Both the position numbers and the translations under genes were made by a program. Shown here piece after piece: positions 10,715-21,012 of a DNA stretch of 64,000 nucleotides. Source of the stretch: Adenophora triphylla var. japonica (Eukaryota; Streptophyta; Magnoliopsida; Asterales; Campanulaceae); NCBI GenBank assembly GCA_022495995.1, contig JAFEMH010002589.1, positions 264,603-328,602 on the forward strand, in the 5' to 3' direction. The notes beneath the pieces are model-generated. The model ran no database searches and had not been told where the DNA came from. It saw nothing but the letters and a program-made list of their open reading frames with translations. The stretch's first letter is position 1, and each line of letters begins with the position of its first letter.

Positions 10715-11119
10715 CTCCCTCCGCCCCGTACTGCCTTCATCTTTTCCCAACGTCCTGCGTCAAGAGCCAAAGTTCATTTCCAAAAAAAGCAAGTTTTTGA
10801 ATATATTAATACCCTTATCATCTTCATATATTTACAAAAAAATCATTCATTATATCCTTATACATTCTCTCTCCTATTTCCTACCACACATTTAACTACT
10901 ATTCCTCCCACTCATTCTCTCTCCTATTAAATATTTTTAACTTTTACATTCTCTCTCCTATTCCTTACCACACATTTAACTTTTACATTATCTCTCATAT
11001 TTTCTACCACACATTTAATTACTATTTCCTATCTCTCATTTAACTTTTATTCATTTTTTAAAAAATTTCTTAAGAAGCGTGAAATCCCCCCATATACCCT
11101 TGGTCTGGGTCGGAGGGAG
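10715..11119. mobile_element. Stowaway-like MITE 3 (405 bp)
   Basis: Starts CTCCCTCCGCCCCGTACTGC and ends GGTCTGGGTCGGAGGGAG, with TA at 10713-10714 and 11120-11121. The interior contains CATTCTCTCTCCTATT repeats and, near the right end, TTCTTAAGAAGCGTGAAATC. This is the reverse complement of MITE 1 sequence, so it is the same family in opposite orientation. It ends about 100 bp upstream of the presumed start of the CAD-like transcript. Confidence 0.9.
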
Positions 11120-11280
11120 TAGTAGGTATATGCGTATGATATTAAGTGGGGAAGGTAAGGTGTAAAGAGTGACGTATTGGGTGACGTATTGGGGGAGTTA
11201 TAAGTTGAATTCCACCCAATGTTGGTGTTGTTCAGATTCAGTCATCGTCTTCTCCTTCTTCTACTAGGCTATCTCATCAG
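11120..11280 (+). promoter_or_regulatory. Presumed proximal promoter and first 5'-UTR exon of the CAD-like gene
   Basis: A doubled GTGACGTATTGGG (11171-11192) resembles a bZIP ACGT-core element. It is followed by GAGTTATAAGTTG (a weak TATA candidate near 11197) and a pyrimidine-rich stretch ending CTCATCAG|GTAAAT at 11280, a good splice donor. The exon is inferred from the donor and the matching acceptor at 11767. No transcript evidence is available. Confidence 0.4.
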
Positions 11281-11767
11281 GTAAATTAATCGTATCCCCT
11301 CTCCCTCGATCATTCCTTTTATCTCTCCAATTCCATTATTCACACCCACCCTAATTTCCAATCCAATCTATATCTTCATTCTCATTTACCCACCGACGAT
11401 CTAGTAATTTTTCTACTTCCACCAGACCCTCCCGTGATTCTTGATGAATGTTTGTCTCTGTCTGTGTGTGTGTGTTTTCCTTTCTGGTGATCACAAGCCA
11501 AGCCAGTGCCACCCTCACTCTAGCTACTTGTTTTAAGACATACCCCCTCCCTCCCTCCGTCCCGGTTTAAGATAGGTCAAACTCCAACTCTAACCCCGGA
11601 CTTATTCACTCCTGACTGAATGCTCTTATCCGTCTCACTCTCACTTTGAATGAAAACACCAATGATTAATATATTCATTATTCATTATATGTCATATCTT
11701 ATCCGTCTCACTCTCATTGTTTTACTTTTTAATCTGTATCATTTTAAACAGTGCTTTCTTTCAGCAG
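11281..11767 (+). other. Probable 5'-UTR intron of the CAD-like gene
   Basis: Begins GTAAATTAATCG and ends TTTCTTTCAGCAG just before the ATG at 11779. Inside, at about 11548, lies CTCCCTCCGTCCCGGTTTAAG, a single Stowaway-type terminus without a clear partner, suggesting a truncated MITE within the intron. Confidence 0.45.
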
Positions 11768-11778
11768 GCTAGGCTGCC

Positions 11779-13588
11779 ATGACTTCCAACACTCCTCCTA
11801 ATCCTAATCCTCATCAACAAGACTGCCTTGCATGGGCTGCCAGAGATCCCTCTGGTCTTCTCTCTCCTTACACCTTCACCCGCAGGTATATATTCCTCAT
11901 TCCCTCCTCTCCTCTATTTATTAATGAAAATCTCCCTTTCAATTACATTTGGAATTATGCATCCATCTCAAATTTGTTATATCATCCATCATACAAATGG
12001 ACCCATGCTTGTGCTATGCTTTTGACTTTTAATTGATTCATCTTATTCGATTTTCTCTTGTATGGCTGACAGGGCTGTTGGGAGCGATGATGTTTTTCTA
12101 ACTATCACTCATTGTGGCGTTTGTTATGCTGATGTTATGTGGACCAGAAATGCACATGGCCACTCCAACTATCCTCTTGTCCCTGGGTATGATCCTATCT
12201 GTATTGATTGTTTTGAGTGAATCATTGTGATTTCAATTTCATTTGTGAATTAATCGTGGTATATTATGAATATATGATCTTGCTGTTTAACAGTCACGAG
12301 ATTGTTGGGACTGTCAAAGAGGTTGGTTCAAATGTTAAGAACTTCAAAGTTGGTGACCATGTTGGAGTGGGAACTTATGTCAACTCTTGCAGAGAGTGTG
12401 AGTATTGTAATGATGGGTTAGAAGTCCATTGCTCAAAAGGAGCAGTATTTACTTTTGATGGTATTGATGTGGACGGAACAATCACTAAAGGCGGATATTC
12501 CAGTTATATTGTTGTTCATGAAAGGTGAGAAATAAGGCTTCACTACTTTTTCATACTTAATGTAAGTACAAATATCAGCTATTAAGAAATTCCTGGGAGC
12601 ATATGTTTTGTGATAATTAATGTTGATTGACGTACAGGTACTGCTTCAGAATACCGAAAGATTACCCACTAGCTTTGGCAGCGCCTCTACTATGTGCTGG
12701 AATTACTGTTTACACCCCCATGATTCGCCATAACATGAATCAGGCTGGTAAGTCTCTAGGGGTGATTGGTCTAGGTGGTCTTGGCCACTTGGCGGTCAAG
12801 TTTGGGAAAGCATTTGGATTGAAAGTGACCGTTTTCAGCACAAGCATATCCAAGAAAGAAGAAGCCCTGACCGTGCTCGGAGCAGACAAATTCGTGATCT
12901 CATCTGATGAAGAGCAGATGACAGTGAGATTCCTATTCCTACTTACCACAGCAGTGATCACTTTACTTGGGGTGTGTTTGCCAACTTAATTTCAGGCTTT
13001 AGGTTTGGAATCGGAAGAACAGTTGGAATTTAGTTTGATCTTCCTTTTCCAAATCCAATGCTTTGAATTGTAGTTGCCAACTACAGCCTTAAGTAACAAT
13101 TACAAAAGGCAAAGATTGAAACTTGACAGGTGTATTGATTGATGCAGGCTCATGCTAAAACACTTGACTTTATAATCAACACTGCTTCGGGTGATATATC
13201 ATTTGATGCATACTTGTCGCTGTTGAAGACTGGTGGTGTATTTTCCTTAGTTGGGTTCCCAACCGAAGTGAAGTTTGCTCCAATAAGTCTTAATTATGGT
13301 ATTATATATGATTTGCAATTTATTTATCATCGATCCAAATTTGTATAGCCTCGTGGTATGAATGTAAGTTTTATTGAAATTTGCTTTGCAGGTATGAAAA
13401 CGATAGCAGGGAGCCTTACTGGAGGAACCAAGCTGACACAAGAAATGTTGGATTTTTGTGGGGAGCACAAAATATATCCAAATGTGGAGATGGTACCAAT
13501 TCAGTATGCGAATGAGGCTCTTGAGAGATTAGTAAAGAGGGATGTGAAATATCGTTTTGTGATTGATATTGAGAACTCCCTCAAGTGA
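11779..13588 (+). CDS. Cinnamyl alcohol dehydrogenase-like enzyme, six exons, apparently intact
   Basis: Exons 11779-11885, 12073-12186, 12294-12524, 12638-12923, 13148-13298 and 13392-13588, all joined by GT/AG introns. They give 361 residues, the usual length of this zinc-dependent medium-chain alcohol dehydrogenase family. Seen in order: catalytic zinc ligands in [10 protein letters not shown] and PGHEIVG, with the third Cys in [10 protein letters not shown]; structural zinc cysteines in [16 protein letters not shown]; and the nucleotide-binding [17 protein letters not shown] followed by FSTS, whose serine usually indicates NADP. The start [14 protein letters not shown] is the only ATG that gives the family N-terminus. 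Members reduce cinnamyl-type or monoterpene aldehydes in the cytosol. The exact substrate cannot be told, and CAD9/ELI3-like or 8-hydroxygeraniol dehydrogenase-like are both possible. No stop or frameshift was seen, unlike all its neighbours. Confidence 0.93.
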
Positions 13589-14191
13589 CGGAACGGATTG
13601 AATCTATCTTTCCATTGGGGAACGGAGGAAGAACGAAGATTTGAAGTTGAATAAAGGAGTTGTCTTTTCTTTTCTTTCTTTTCTTTTAAACTTTAGAGAT
13701 GTGTATTCTCTCTGTTTCGTTCTACAGTTTAATACAATCCTTCCTTTGTACCGGTTTTGAAAGTTGAATTGGTTATCATGTCTGCATCTGTTTGCAACCT
13801 AAACAATGGCTGAGCTGAACCCCTTGGTCCACTCATCCTTATGGCAGAAACCTATAGTGAGTTATTTATTTGGGCCTTGGGACCCTAGAGTTCTTGGGAC
13901 AAATCAAAATTTCAAAGAAAATCAATGAATTTTCAATATTTTAAATAAAACTTTTTGTTCTCTTATATCTTACGTATAACACTAGTTCGTCTCTTATATC
14001 AAAGGTATAAGAGTCATTTTTTTTCACTTTTTTTTTTTTTCAATTTTTAAGAAAACTCTTGTATTTTATTATACCTTGAGTCTTATATGTTATATAAGAC
14101 TAAATAAAATCTTATACAAAAAGTATAAGAGTCATTTTTTCATTTTTTTTCTCAGTTTTTAAGAGAATAAATAAAATTATTTAAACTATAA
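13589..14191 (+). other. 3' UTR of the CAD-like gene, then AT-rich DNA
   Basis: The first 150 bp should be 3' UTR (poly-A signal at 13650). After that there is AT-rich DNA with short phrases such as CTTATATCTTACGTATAAC and TATAAGAGTCATTTTTT repeated near 14010 and 14125. No gene seen. Confidence 0.55.
13650..13655 (+). terminator. Poly-A signal AATAAA of the CAD-like gene
   Basis: AATAAA lies 62 bp after the stop codon and is followed by T-rich sequence (TTTTCTTTTCTTTCTTTTC), a typical plant 3' end. Confidence 0.6.
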
Positions 14192-15304
14192 GGGGCCGTT
14201 TGGTTCGGTGGAAAAAAAGTGAAGGAATGGAATGGTCAATGGAATTGAATTCCTTAAGGAATTGGAATGGAAAAAAACTGGTCAAACCCCTCCGTTTGGT
14301 TGGCACGAAATGGAATGAAATTGTCATTCAATTCCTTGACAAATCATGTTTGGTTTGAAAATACAAATTATAGAAATGGAATGAAAGTATATAAAATGAC
14401 CAATTTACCCTTGTTAAAAAAAATATTTTTTTTTTGGAGGAGGTTGGGGGTGGGGGTGGGGGGGGGTAGGTAGGGGGTATGCAAAATGAGTAAAAAATAT
14501 TTTTTTTCGTGGGGGTAAGGGGTGGGGTGGGGGTGGTGGGGGGGGGGGTGGGGGTGGGGGGGGGAGGGCGGGGCTGAATGGAGGGGGGTTAGGCGGAAAA
14601 AATCGTGGGGATGGGGGGGTGGGGGGAGGGCAGGGGCTGGATGGGGGGTAGGCAGAAAAAAAAATTTCGTGGGGGTGGGGGGTGGGTGGGTGGGGGTGGG
14701 GGGGTAGCGGTGGATGGGGAGGGTAGGCAAAATTTTTTTTTTTTTTCGTGGGGGTGGGGGGTGGGGTGGGGGGTTAGGGCGGGTGGATGGGGGGTAGGGG
14801 GTTTGGATGGGGGGTAGAGCGGGGTTTGGATGGGGGGTAGGCAGAAAAAAAAAATTCGTAGGGGTGGGGGGTGTGGGGGGGGGGGTAGGGCAGCGCTGGA
14901 TGGGGGGGGGGTAGGCAGAAAACAAAACAAAAAAAATTCGTGGGGGGTGGGGGGAGGGTGGGGTAGGGGTGGGGGGGGGGGTAGGGCAGGCGATGTGCAA
15001 AAAAAAAAATTAAATTTTTTTTTTATGGAGGGTGGGGGTGGGGTGGGGGCTGGATTGGGGGGTGCGTAGGCAGGGGTGGTTTGAGTTGGGGGTATTTTGG
15101 TCATAAAAAAAATTTCCATTCCCTAAGGAATTCCTCATTCCTTCCATTTATGGAATGAATGCCCAATTTCTTCACTGGGTGGAATTCATCATTCCAATGG
15201 AATGAATTTTTTTTTAAAACTTACACCAAACAGGGCAAAGGAATGGGGGGGGGAATGGAATTGGGCATTCCATTCCTCCACTTTGCCACCAACCAAACGC
15301 CCCC
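14192..15304. mobile_element. PIF/Harbinger-like non-autonomous element with TAA target duplication
   Basis: Left end GGGGCCGTTTGGTTCGGTGG and right end ACCAACCAAACGCCCCC form inverted termini. TAA occurs on both sides (14189-14191 and 15305-15307), the usual target for PIF/Harbinger and Tourist-like elements. Subterminal repeats of GGAATGGAATG and ATTCCATTCC occur at both ends. The core (14440-15080) is a G-rich minisatellite, and there is no transposase. Confidence 0.72.
14440..15080 (+). repeat. G-rich minisatellite, units of about 60-110 bp
   Basis: About seven units of the form GGGGTAGGCAGAAAAAAAAA, TTCGTGGGGGTGGGG, then runs of G broken by single T or A. Nearly all guanines are on the plus strand, with dozens of runs of three or more, so G-quadruplex potential is high. 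The long proline- or glycine-rich frames across it are artefacts of composition. Confidence 0.9.
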
Positions 15305-15391
15305 TAAGGCTAAAATTAGTCATATATATAGTATATAATAATAAAATTAGTCTTATACATAAAGCATAAGACCTAGTTTTGAAGAAAAAAC

Positions 15392-15973
15392 TGCTATAAC
15401 AGATCTCTTTAGAAGACAGAAAATAAATCAATCACACAACACGACGATATACGTGGTTCACCAACTTGGCTAGGTCCACGGGCAGAGGGCAAGAATATTA
15501 TTATCAACTGACAATCACCAAATACAATCTCTAATCTAATGCACGAATTCTTGATCACAAGAATTCACAACTGTTCAAACCCTAAATATAGAGAAATAGA
15601 GAGACAAGAAAACCCTTGAAACACCTATAATTATTAATCTATTTCACACTAGGAATTACAACCACAAAAACTGCTAGGTATTAGGCTTATTTATACCGCA
15701 TATTCCTAACCCTTCATGGTTTTCTAACCCTGGACAGAACTGTTGATCAGATCCGTTCAACAAGTAAACAAACGTGTTTGCCAGACACTCAAACATATCC
15801 CCCTGGACACCCAAGTTGTGCTGTACCGAGCACACCAATGTATCTCTAAGACACCCAAATGTGCCACTGCAGTAGGCACTCAAAATTGCCCCAACCGGCA
15901 ATTGGGCAAATCCAGTCGACATTAGATCTTGCCAACCCAAACAAATGAAAAGAGGTCCGTGGAATCCCCAACA
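15392..15973 (-). repeat. Left (3') LTR of element C
   Basis: Plus-strand ends TGCTATAACAG and GGAATCCCCAACA. It is about 90% similar to 17375-17655 over the U5/R side, with a TATA box seen as GCTTATTTATACCGC (15684-15698). Boundaries are inferred from TG...CA and could be off by a few bases. Confidence 0.6.
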
Positions 15974-16211
15974 ATACGTACCTTTTCCTCGATTCCTTTC
16001 TCGCTTTCCAATTGTGTGTGTTGACCTACTAACCGTGGCTTGCCCAGTTCAACTCCACCTTGAGTAACTTGCCGCTTCACCTATTTGTCAACCACCCCAC
16101 ACGAAGCCATGTAACATGCTTCCTTAGATGTGTCTCTACCATACCCTCTGTTGTATGATGCTCGACACCCAAACACAAAAACGTATATCCTTGGAGGACA
16201 TACAAGGAATC

Positions 16212-17359
16212 TTATTTTTCCCCTTTCAGAATTACTTTCGAACCCCTGCAGACATTTACTGCTCCACCTTCACTTTTGAAACTGTATCCCACCTTGTCTA
16301 GCCGACTAAGCGATATCAGATTTTTTGTTACTTCAGGAACATGTCCAACCTTGTTCAATGTACAAAACTTACCACCCAAAGTTCGCACCCTAATGGAACC
16401 CATGTCAACTACCTTGCAGACAGAAACGTTAGCAATATAAATATCACCCTTTTCCGTCTCCTCGTACGTTGCAAACCATTCCCTGCGCGAACACATGTGA
16501 TAAGAAGCCCCAGAATCAAGAATCCATGTATCTTCATACCTTTATCTTCTTCGGTTACTAGGGCATTGTCCTCCTCATTGTCTTTTGCCATAGTTGCAGT
16601 AGACCCAAATTGCTCGCTATTATTCAACCTGGGACATTCACGTTTCCAATGCCCATTTTCTTTATAGTAACTACAGACATCTACAAGTCTTGGACCCCTT
16701 TTAGAAAAACTCTTGTTTCTCCTACCTTGGCCCCCATTGCCTTCTGCAACAAACCCTGCTGACTGAGACTTTGTAGATAAACCGCTCGCCTTGGGGCGCA
16801 GATCTCTGGTATTGAGATTATTCTTAACCTCTTTCAGAGTAACCGTATCCTTACCATTAATACAGGAATCCACAAATCCCTCATATGACAGTGGTAAGGA
16901 GACACGCAACATAAGAGCAACATCCTCATCTTCAACCTTAACATCAATATTACGCAATTCAAGTAATAAATATGTGAATCGATCTATATGATCCCTAATA
17001 GGCGTACCTTCCATCATTCGGAGAGAACACAACTTATGCTTTAGATATAACTTGTTGGTCAATGATTGTGTCAGATACATATCTTCCAACGCAAGCCACA
17101 GAGCACCTCCGGAATGAGTATCTGCAATATCCGCCAGAACATCATCATTTAAACACCTGATGATTTTAGAGTGGGCCCACTCATCTAGCGCGATCAGATT
17201 TGCTGCTTCCTTCTCAACTGATTTCCCCGAACCCTCTGTTGTTGCAGCCGCTATAACACCTATGGAACCCGCTATCGCTTTGCCCTTTGAATCCTGACAA
17301 TTCCTGATTGCAGCAGCCACCGGAGCCCACAAAATCTTGTCTCTCAACAAGGCTTTCAC
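16212..17359 (-). pseudogene. Copia gag and protease fragment of element C
   Basis: From 17359 leftwards a UBN2-type gag reads through EWAHSKIIRCLND, LTNKLYLKHKLCSLRM and VSLPLSYEGF to a zinc knuckle, CSYYKENGHWKREC (near 16660). The second cysteine of CxxC is tyrosine, which should abolish zinc binding. Around 16545 a frameshift enters the protease, whose DSGASYHMCSRREW-like sequence resumes in another frame (16496 to 16212) and ends with the post-protease region. The gag N-terminus is lost where the right LTR abuts. There is no integrase or RT. Confidence 0.85.
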
Positions 17360-17860
17360 CTTGATGGCTACGTCCAGGGGCAGAGGGCAAGAATATTATT
17401 ATCAACTGGCAATCACCAAATACAATATCTAAGCTAATGCACGATTTTTTATCACAAAAATTCACAACTATGCAAACCCTAGATCTAGAGAAACAGAGAG
17501 ACAACAAAACTCTTGAAACACCTACAATTATTGATCTCTTTCAAATTAGGAATTACAAGCACAAAAACTGATAGGGAATAAGGCTTATTTATACTGCCTA
17601 TTCCTAACAATGCAGGGTTTTCTAACCATGCACAGAACTGTCACTGCTGATCAAACCCAGATCCGGACACCGCGTGATTGCCCCCTTCTCGCGCGCGATC
17701 GCCCTAAATTTCCAGAGACTCCGCGCAATCGTGCCCTCTTCATTCATGGCGCGGTTGCTCCCTTGTCCTGCACGGGTGTGTATTGACAATCGCATGACCG
17801 TGTCACCAGAATTGCTGAAACTTGTTTGTTTAATCCCCTAATTTTGCTTTCCCAAGTTAG
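17360..17860 (-). repeat. Right (5') LTR remnant of element C
   Basis: 17375-17655 matches the left LTR, including the TATA box (minus GCAGTATAAATAAGCC, 17583-17598). Upstream of that the two LTRs differ completely. This copy has GCGCGCGATCGCCC, GCGCAATCGTGCCC and GCGCGGTTGC (17690-17760), a loose version of the GC-rich motif clusters seen in the other LTRs. The left copy has AAGTTGTGCTGTACCGAGCAC-type sequence instead. Confidence 0.6.
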
Positions 17861-18408
17861 ATGACATCAAACCCAATAAAAACTGTGAGCATCTGCTTCT
17901 CTACAAGAAATCAACCAAATCACTAAGGTTTAAGCTCGCCATGTCTGAAGTTACAATAGCAAAATGGAAGAGCATAACCTAAAAATCAACAAAGCAAAAA
18001 AAAAAAAAATTTACAAAATCATCACATTTTGAACGACCTATCTCACAAAAATCAACATCCAAAACAAACAGCCCAACCTAATTTTCTTAAGCGCCACGAA
18101 ATTGCACAAAATCAACAAGATGGCACCAAATATGATTCGGATTTGAGTCGGATCGGCGGTGTTGGTGTAAATCTACTTGGCTATGGCTCTAACGTACTCT
18201 TTTCAACTGTATTATAACATATCTGACCGGGGCTGAAGTGATGACGGAGACATGGGTCCGGAGAAGGAGCCAAGTATACAAACTAGAGAATTCCGGTCTG
18301 AGAGGTTTGAAACGGCGATGGAGAAGATGATGGAGCCGGAGAGAGAAGATGACGGTAGAAGGTCACCCGAGTTTGGAGAGAGAAAAAGTGTGAGGGTTTG
18401 GATATATA
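17861..18408. other. No gene recognised
   Basis: Mixed AT-rich DNA. The segment 18240-18400 is purine-rich (GGAGAAGATGATGGAGCCGG-type phrases) with short open frames but no recognisable protein. Confidence 0.5.
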
Positions 18409-18865
18409 AAAAAGAAAGTCTATGGACTATAAAAAAGAAAGTCTACGGACTATAAAAAAGAAAGTCTACGGACTATAAAAAAGAAAGTCTACGGACTATA
18501 AAAAAGAAAGTCTATGGACTATAAAAATGAAAGTCCCATCTCGCCTGAATGGCATGTATATGGATGCGACTATAAAATGAAAGTCCCATCTCGCCTGAAT
18601 GGCATGTATATGGATGCGACTATAAACATAAAAGTCCCATCTCGCCTGAATGGCATGTATATGGATGCGACTATAAACATGAAAGTCCCATCTCGCCTGA
18701 ATGGCATGTATATGGATGCGACTATAAACGAGAAAGTCTATACCGACTATAAACGAGAAAGTCTATACCGACTATAAACGAGAAAGTCCACGGACTATAA
18801 ACGAGAAAGTCCACGGACTATAAACAAGAAAGTCCATGGACTATAAACGAGAAAGAAGCCCATCT
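18409..18865 (+). repeat. Composite VNTR built from two units
   Basis: About five copies of a 24-bp unit (GACTATAAAAAAGAAAGTCTACG, 18410-18530) are followed by four copies of a unit of about 60 bp containing AAGTCCCATCTCGCCTGAAT and GGCATGTATATGGATGCGAC (18530-18730). Then come about five more 24-bp units of the form CTATAAACGAGAAAGTCCACG (18730-18860). The long unit looks like the short one with an insertion, and single diverged copies continue to about 18935. Confidence 0.92.
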
Positions 18866-20628
18866 CGCCTGAATGGCATGTAAAGGTGCGACATGCATGA
18901 AAGAAAGCACATCTCGCTTGAATGGCATATGTCGCTATGAGAAAGAGTCTCGTATCACAGGAAAGGCATGCGAAAATGTTGAGGCATAAAGGAAAGAAAT
19001 TATTCTAAGTAAGAATCATGAAAGAGGCAAGGATGAAGTTAAGGAAAGCAAAGGTCAGTAGTAGTGCAAGCCACTACATATGCACTGTGAGTAAAGTCGC
19101 CTAAAGACGACTTCACTTTTTCGATGGGAGTATAAGTATGGGGTACCTGTCATGCAAAAAGAAGATTGTTGATGAACTATCAAAACAAAGTAGTAAAGGC
19201 GAGACATGAATGATGAAGCAAGCAAGTAAAGCATAAAGACGAAAGGGGCAAGCACGAAGGCCGTGAATATACATTGTTCAGAGGCACACAGGCCCAAATA
19301 AAGGAAAGCAAATTGTTTAGACGAAAGGGGCAAGCACGAAACTGCCATTGCCTCAAAGAAGTGAACCAAATGAGCACCGAGAATTGGAGCGCGTACCCAA
19401 CTTGCCATAACTGGAGAGGAGAGAGCATGTGTATAAGGCGGATGATAGAGAACTTTGAAGAGGTATGGGAGAGGGAAGAATATGGAAGGAGATGGACTCA
19501 TGCAACATCTTATTAATGTTCAAGTATAAATCAGTGGCTTTTAAATCCTAGAGACGGTTGGAAAAGGGGGAAACCTTTATTTTCACAATCTAGACCTTGG
19601 GGGAACCTAGGGACACATCATCCAAAAATACACCAAATGTATTGATTAAAAATTAATAATAGGCAATAATACCTAAATAAAACCAAAGCATTTATGGGAC
19701 GGACAAGCAATCCCAATTTCTGGAGAAATTTGGGCAGCATAACGGGTATTCCTGAAGAAATTCAAGGAAAAATCCGGCATGACCTCTCGTCGGTGCACGT
19801 TGACAAGGCGACATGATCTCTCGTTAGGACATGTCGCGGGAGCGACATGTCCATACATGAAACCGTGTTGCAATGGCAACATGCCCACACGTGTTAGGTT
19901 TGGGATAGGTACGAAAGCCTTTTATTAGTTTTGAAATAATCCATTTTAGTGTATTCGAAAATGGCGTGTCAAAAACCAGTCGTTTGGTAAGCTTTAAAGG
20001 TGTGGCTCCACCTATGATGCGCTAGGGGGAAAGGTTTGACATTAGGCGCTCAAGCGTAGGCGACATACATCACCGTCCGCGATGCCGTCAATCGCACCCG
20101 AGGGTTCTAGATCTATGTGGCGTAGTGTGAGGATGACTAGATTCCTTTATTTGCGAAAAAATGATTTTTTTATTTATTATTATTTTATTATTATTATTTT
20201 TTTTTTGAAAAGGGGGAGAAAAGGAAAGCAACTCACACACACCCCACAGAGTATAATAATCAAGGATCATAATTTGATCATGGGGGCTGCCCCATAATCA
20301 CAACCTGCACCAAGAAATCAAATCCTGCAAATTGGCCACTTCTGTCGCATGACACAGGACAGCCAAGGCAGGTTCTGTCGCGTGACAGAAGAAGCCATTT
20401 CCAGAATCTCAAGCAACATGGACCAGCCCCAGCCTCCAAGCAAATGACATGGCTCAACCCCAAGCACCAGCACAATCTAAACAGGAAGCAAGGAAGGGGA
20501 GGGAATAAAGCAAATCACTAAATGCATTTATACACGTATAATGTCACAGACAATGCACACACAAATGAATGAAGTGAATGTTGAACAAGCACGAAAGTTT
20601 GACCCACTTTTGAAAACTAAGTTTCAAG
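18866..20628. other. No gene; probably leader or decayed interior of element I
   Basis: No convincing frame. A perfect inverted repeat, arms GGACATGTCGC/GCGACATGTCC around a 4-base loop, lies at 19827-19852, with further GCGACAT and GTTGCAATGGCAAC pairs nearby. Copies of the element I motif (TGTCGCATGACAC, TGTCGCGTGACAG) occur at about 20343 and 20376. A T-rich run is at 20163-20203. Orientation and the primer site at 20629 suggest that at least the right part is the leader of element I. Confidence 0.45.
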
Positions 20629-20646
20629 TCCCCAGCGGAGTCGCCA
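20629..20646 (-). other. Primer-binding site of element I (tRNA-Arg type, Tat/Ogre-like)
   Basis: The minus strand reads TGGCGACTCCGCTGGGGA directly after the LTR end. This primer site is typical of Tat/Ogre-lineage Ty3/Gypsy elements. A one-base variant, TGGCGACTCTGCTGGGGA, is found in element E at 50706. Confidence 0.85.
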
Positions 20647-21012
20647 CTGAATGTACGCTCGCCGAAAAATGATAAATTTTTGAGAGTCGCACGCCGTTTT
20701 AAAGGAAACATTGAAAACCTTTTAAAAGAGAAAATGGGTTCGGGGGTCAGATTAGGTGTTGGAAAGAACCGAGAGTTCACCCAACACGCCTCGTCCGTAA
20801 ATGAGTCTTTCTATGTTCAACATTCAAAATATTCAAGAGTGTGTGCAAATGTGTGTGACAGGATATGTAAATGAATGCACATTAATGCTTTGTTTTATTG
20901 CTCAAAAGGAGGGATTACAACTTGTGAACCATTGACCATGGGAGGCCACATCCCATATTACAAGGAGGAGGAACAACTTACAACTGAAAATTGACCTCTG
21001 CATATTAGCAAT

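Larger units (their letters stand above)
15392..17860 (-). mobile_element. Ty1/Copia element C, internally deleted
   Basis: Two related LTR segments (15392-15973 and from about 17360) flank gag and a piece of the protease/pre-integrase region on the minus strand. Integrase, RT and RNase H are missing, as are the start of gag, the primer site and about 60 bp of the right LTR. The element is non-autonomous. The outer limit on the right is uncertain because the two LTRs stop resembling each other beyond about 17655. Confidence 0.75.

Noticed and set aside
14368..15119. Long proline-rich open frames on the minus strand and glycine-rich frames on the plus strand
   Set aside because: They are produced by the G-rich minisatellite, overlap each other in several frames and match no protein family.
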